Assembly (NCBI GenBank): GCA_038380795.1
Contig: CM076266.1
Location: 32,500,145 to 32,564,144, forward strand
DNA from: Pyrocephalus nanus
Taxonomy: Eukaryota; Chordata; Aves; Passeriformes; Tyrannidae
DNA length: 64,000 nucleotides
Reading direction: 5' to 3'
Positions 60,512-64,000 of this stretch are shown one piece after another; the stretch's first letter is position 1; each line of letters begins with the position of its first letter. The position numbers and the translations under genes are program-made. A model generated the notes under the pieces. It worked only from the letters and a program-made list of their open reading frames with translations, was not told the origin of the DNA and searched no databases.

Positions 60512-60552
60512 AATTTTAAGATGGATCTCTTAAAATTATCCATCTTAAAATT
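60512..60552. repeat. Perfect 15-bp inverted repeat
   Basis: AATTTTAAGATGGAT (60512-60526) and its exact reverse complement ATCCATCTTAAAATT (60538-60552) flank an 11-base spacer. The spacer also contains TTAAAATT, so the spot is rich in this motif. Confidence 0.85.
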
Positions 60553-63500
60553 CACATGAAACAAGAAGGAAAAACAAACACTATAGCACTCCCACTCTAC
60601 AAGGTGAGTAAAACAGTTCAGAATAATTTTGGCAGCACTCCCTGGATTTAGTTTTCCCATATGCCAATATGGGGATGCCAATATACATTACACAAATGCC
60701 TCTCTGTCATATCAGTTCCCACTTACTCATTTGTGAAACAGTTTTATGTCAGTGAACAAGACAGGACTGTAAAAACATGCCAAGTGTTGCATGGGTATAC
60801 CCTAACTTTTAAAGGAGTACTCCCACAGTAAGTTTGCCCAGCTTCTCCTATCCCCAGTAGCTTCAGCAAAACTCATCAGTTCACATAAGAATTCTCCCAG
60901 AGAACTAAAACCCATAGCAGGAAAGCAATTGAACCAAAAGCCAAAACCCAGCTACAAAGAAAAGGCCATTTTCCTCCTTCTGTCTCTCAGTTCTACTCTG
61001 GCAAAACACATAGACATAACAGTCCCCAAGAGGCAAATTTATGAGTTCTCAGTATATACAGGAAACAGCTCACTGTAGCAATTCTTCTCTCTTCTCACAT
61101 GTAGAGAGGAATATACTTTCCTTCTCTTGTGGAGCCACTGTCCACCAGGAACTTTGAACAACCATCCCCATGATCTTCTTCCCCCACACCCCTGAAGATG
61201 GAAACACCAACCTCCTTTTCTCAAGGGAATTTTTTCCAAATTCTCTGTACCTCAAGATCACTGGGCAGAAGGGTGGTTCATCCAGGAGGTAGCAGGCAGC
61301 AGCCTGAAGCAAGATATGGTGAGCACACCTCTCTGTACATATGAAGCAGAGCTTCCTCCTGGGCTTGGCCAGATGGGAAAACTCAGGGAGCAGGGGCTTG
61401 TCCGCCAGGGAAGCCCACCACACACAAGGGCACCTGCTGACAACTCACAACACCAAATCTTCTGACTAGGTTAGATCAAAAGTTTTGATACTTGTTTCAT
61501 TCAGAAATATGGGTACAGAAAATGTCAACAGTGACAATCAAAATCTTCTAGAAAAAGCTACTTGATAAGTACATCATGGCTGAGGCTTTATGTTTCTTGC
61601 TGGCAAGTTTGACCTAAACTCGCAGTATGGACTTTTCAGTGGTGAAAATTCAAAGGCACCTTCAGTTAATTTTGAAGAGAGAGTGTTATTGAATAAAATC
61701 AAAATGAATAATGCAATCACTACAACATCCTCTATGTTATTTAATTTTATATTTATGTCAATTATTTTATACTGCTACTACATTTTTAGTATTTCTGGAG
61801 TAGCATGAAATTTTACATCAAATTATGGAATTTATCAGAGACAGAAAGAAAGGTAATTTTAAAAATGAGACTGAGGATGGGTATAAGAAGCCATTTAGAT
61901 ATATGGAATTGCTCATATTACATCAGCTCTTAAACCATCAATACTGGAAATATTAGGCACAAAAATTATTATTATTAAATTTCGGAACCAATTCTCCCCT
62001 GCTGACGAATGGAGAAATTCATTCCTGGCCCAGTGCTGTGGGCTTAGGCTGCATTACTTGAAAAAATTACACTCTTGTTTTATTTGGTTCTAGATTTAAG
62101 TGGGTAAATCACCTGTTTAATTAAACTTGCTTGGAAGCATTAGGACGCTTGCACAGATTACAGTGCTGCTTTGAGCATCTCTAGCTTTTATTAGCAACTC
62201 TTAGGACTAGGGTCCACACAGAAATGAAAGCTGAGCCTCAGGAGAAAAGTGCTGCAGCAAGAGGTGGCATTGGTGGCCAAGTCCTCATGGCTGGGTGACA
62301 GAAACACAAAAGGGTTGAGATAAGAGTTTGTAAAGACATCACCATATAAAAGCAAAAATCATAATGCTCAGACAGTGTTCCTACCTGCAGGATAATAAAT
62401 ACTGCACCTCTTACACAATTTTTTTGTGTCAAAAGAGCAGTAATACCTATCACACGAGCCAAAGTCTTTAAATGAGTTTGATTCTATTAACTCTGCTACT
62501 AATTGCTTTACATAATAGCAAACAAAGAAAAATATTTTCATCTTGTTGATGGGCCAGTTGTGTAACTATTTCTGTCCAATGCTCATAGAATGACACAAGA
62601 CAGCAATAAGAGTGTAGTCAGGTAAAAAGAAATTTCCTGTTTGAAATCATCTCAACTTTAGTCTTCAGTGGCAGATACTCAGTCACCCCTGTTCGGCACT
62701 GAAGAAGAATTATTTTTCTGTCTGGAGGAGCATGGCTATTTTGCTGTCTGGCACATCAAAGCTCCAGGCTAGCAGATAGACCTTATAAATATACAGTGCA
62801 ACAGGGATTGCTGGAGCAAATACTGTATGTCTCTCTCTCACTTTCTACACTCTTTCACTCACTTTCAGGGCTTAGGGTGGCTGCAGAGGGAGTTTATCCG
62901 TGCCTTCATTTTGGCCTTTTCTGTTGCAACATTGACTGGGCCACAAAGGGGCAACTGGCCTGTAGCCACCATTGTAGTGGGAAATAAAGGGGTCACACCT
63001 GGTGTATTCTGCAGATTCCTTTCTCCATAAAGTGCAACCCGAAAAAACCCAGCTGCAAGATCTTGTTTCTGTCAGACATTCAGAAGTGGAAACAATGGCT
63101 CGTAAGCAGGAAAATCAACAATAAGACCAAGAAATTTTCTTTCTGCACCTGTCCTAAATTTTCTCTTGTTCTCTTTTATATTAACTTTGCATCCTAATAA
63201 CCACACTTACACACATAAAATATAATAAATATCACAATACTCCATTCAGGAGTGATCCTCCTCAAAGACAGCTGTAACATGTCTATGACATAAATCTGTA
63301 ACTACAGTCTTATTTGTGTTTCCATGTCTGATGTATACGAAATTATATGACTTCACATGTTAATTATTTACTGGCAGAGCTTCCCTTTTCTACTTCGCAG
63401 GATCTAGCCTGTACACTACATATAATACCTTTCAAAAATTTTAAAAGAAAAAGAAAAGGAGAAAGAAAAGGCTGTACTTAAGAATCTAAAGAAACTTATA

Positions 63501-64000
63501 TTGCTGATTCTCTTCTACTACACAGAAAGAATCTCATATCACAGGGTCTGTGGATGACCTCTATGCAAGACCCAACTTCTCCTGTCAATGCTGCTGGTTT
63601 GTTTATGTAGAAATTATCATGAGCAGAAAAAAACCCTCATGGTATTGAACTTCTGACACTGGTCAGCAATTTCTGCCTCCATGAAATGGATTCTGATAGA
63701 TAGCAATCGCAAATACCTGGACACCAGGGAAAGCTTCTTTTGATGAAGAGACTAATCTATACACTGAAGAGTGTAGAATTTTATAGAATTCCCAAAGTCT
63801 TGGCTGTATTTCCTAAACCACAAAATTACTTTGAAATGTCTCATTTATCTTTCTTTCTATCTTTATCAATTGCCAGCCTCCGTTGCTCAAATTCATAAAA
63901 ATTTCTTAGAGAGAAAAGCCTGGAAAAGGCAGAGGTAGCATGGCTAAGAATGCTATTATATTTCTTCTTTTGATCAGCCTGTATAAATTATGGTGGGTAA

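Larger units (their letters stand above)
53809..64000. other. Unassigned host non-coding DNA
   Basis: AT-rich sequence. No gene, tRNA or named transposon is recognised. A 23-bp tandem duplication lies at 57090-57135 and a 15-bp perfect inverted repeat at 60512-60552. Patches at 58210-58570 and 61040-61440 are GC-richer with short overlapping frames, but I could not match them to a family. Confidence 0.55.

Noticed and set aside
1..64000. CRISPR arrays, operons, bacterial promoters or tRNA/rRNA genes
   Set aside because: The base composition, CR1 and LTR content show vertebrate nuclear DNA, and no cloverleaf or rRNA segment was seen.

Overview
The window looks like non-coding (intergenic or intronic) DNA from a bird. 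The evidence is two CR1 LINE fragments with the usual avian 5' truncation, several long terminal repeats of avian endogenous-retrovirus type, AT-rich and otherwise repeat-poor single-copy sequence, and no recognisable host exon, tRNA or rRNA. A passerine is plausible from the LTR types, but the sequence does not settle the order.

The main feature is a complete, apparently very young, env-less endogenous retrovirus of ERV-L (class III) type at 38179-45672. It has two 1.1-kb LTRs that differ by one base in a T run, a perfect 5-bp target duplication (GGCGC), a tRNA-Lys type primer-binding site, an open gag (616 codons) and an open pro-RT-RNaseH-integrase frame. All catalytic residues that can be checked by eye are present. 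Gag and pol lie in the same reading frame, separated only by one UAG. A strong hairpin with a possible pseudoknot follows five bases after it, which suggests stop-codon readthrough. There is no env and no dUTPase-like tail. Each LTR carries four ~58-bp tandem units, each holding a CTCF-like core, plus a palindromic RFX/X-box-like site and G-rich tracts. A mobile, CTCF-dense regulatory cassette is therefore possible.

Layout: 1-10084 unassigned host DNA. 10090-11114 a solo LTR with perfect GCAAC duplications. 12338-12896 an antisense solo LTR of a second family. 21314-21791 an antisense LTR with an alpharetrovirus-like compact TATA/poly(A)/R arrangement. 25185-26105 an antisense CR1 and 30370-31212 a sense CR1. 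34884-34977 a scrap of the second LTR family. 38179-45672 the full ERV. 53253-53808 another copy of the second LTR family, sense. The remainder is unassigned host DNA with simple repeats and a few small inverted repeats.

Apart from ERV gag and pol and the decayed CR1 reverse transcriptase, the short open frames in the window are not supported as genes.
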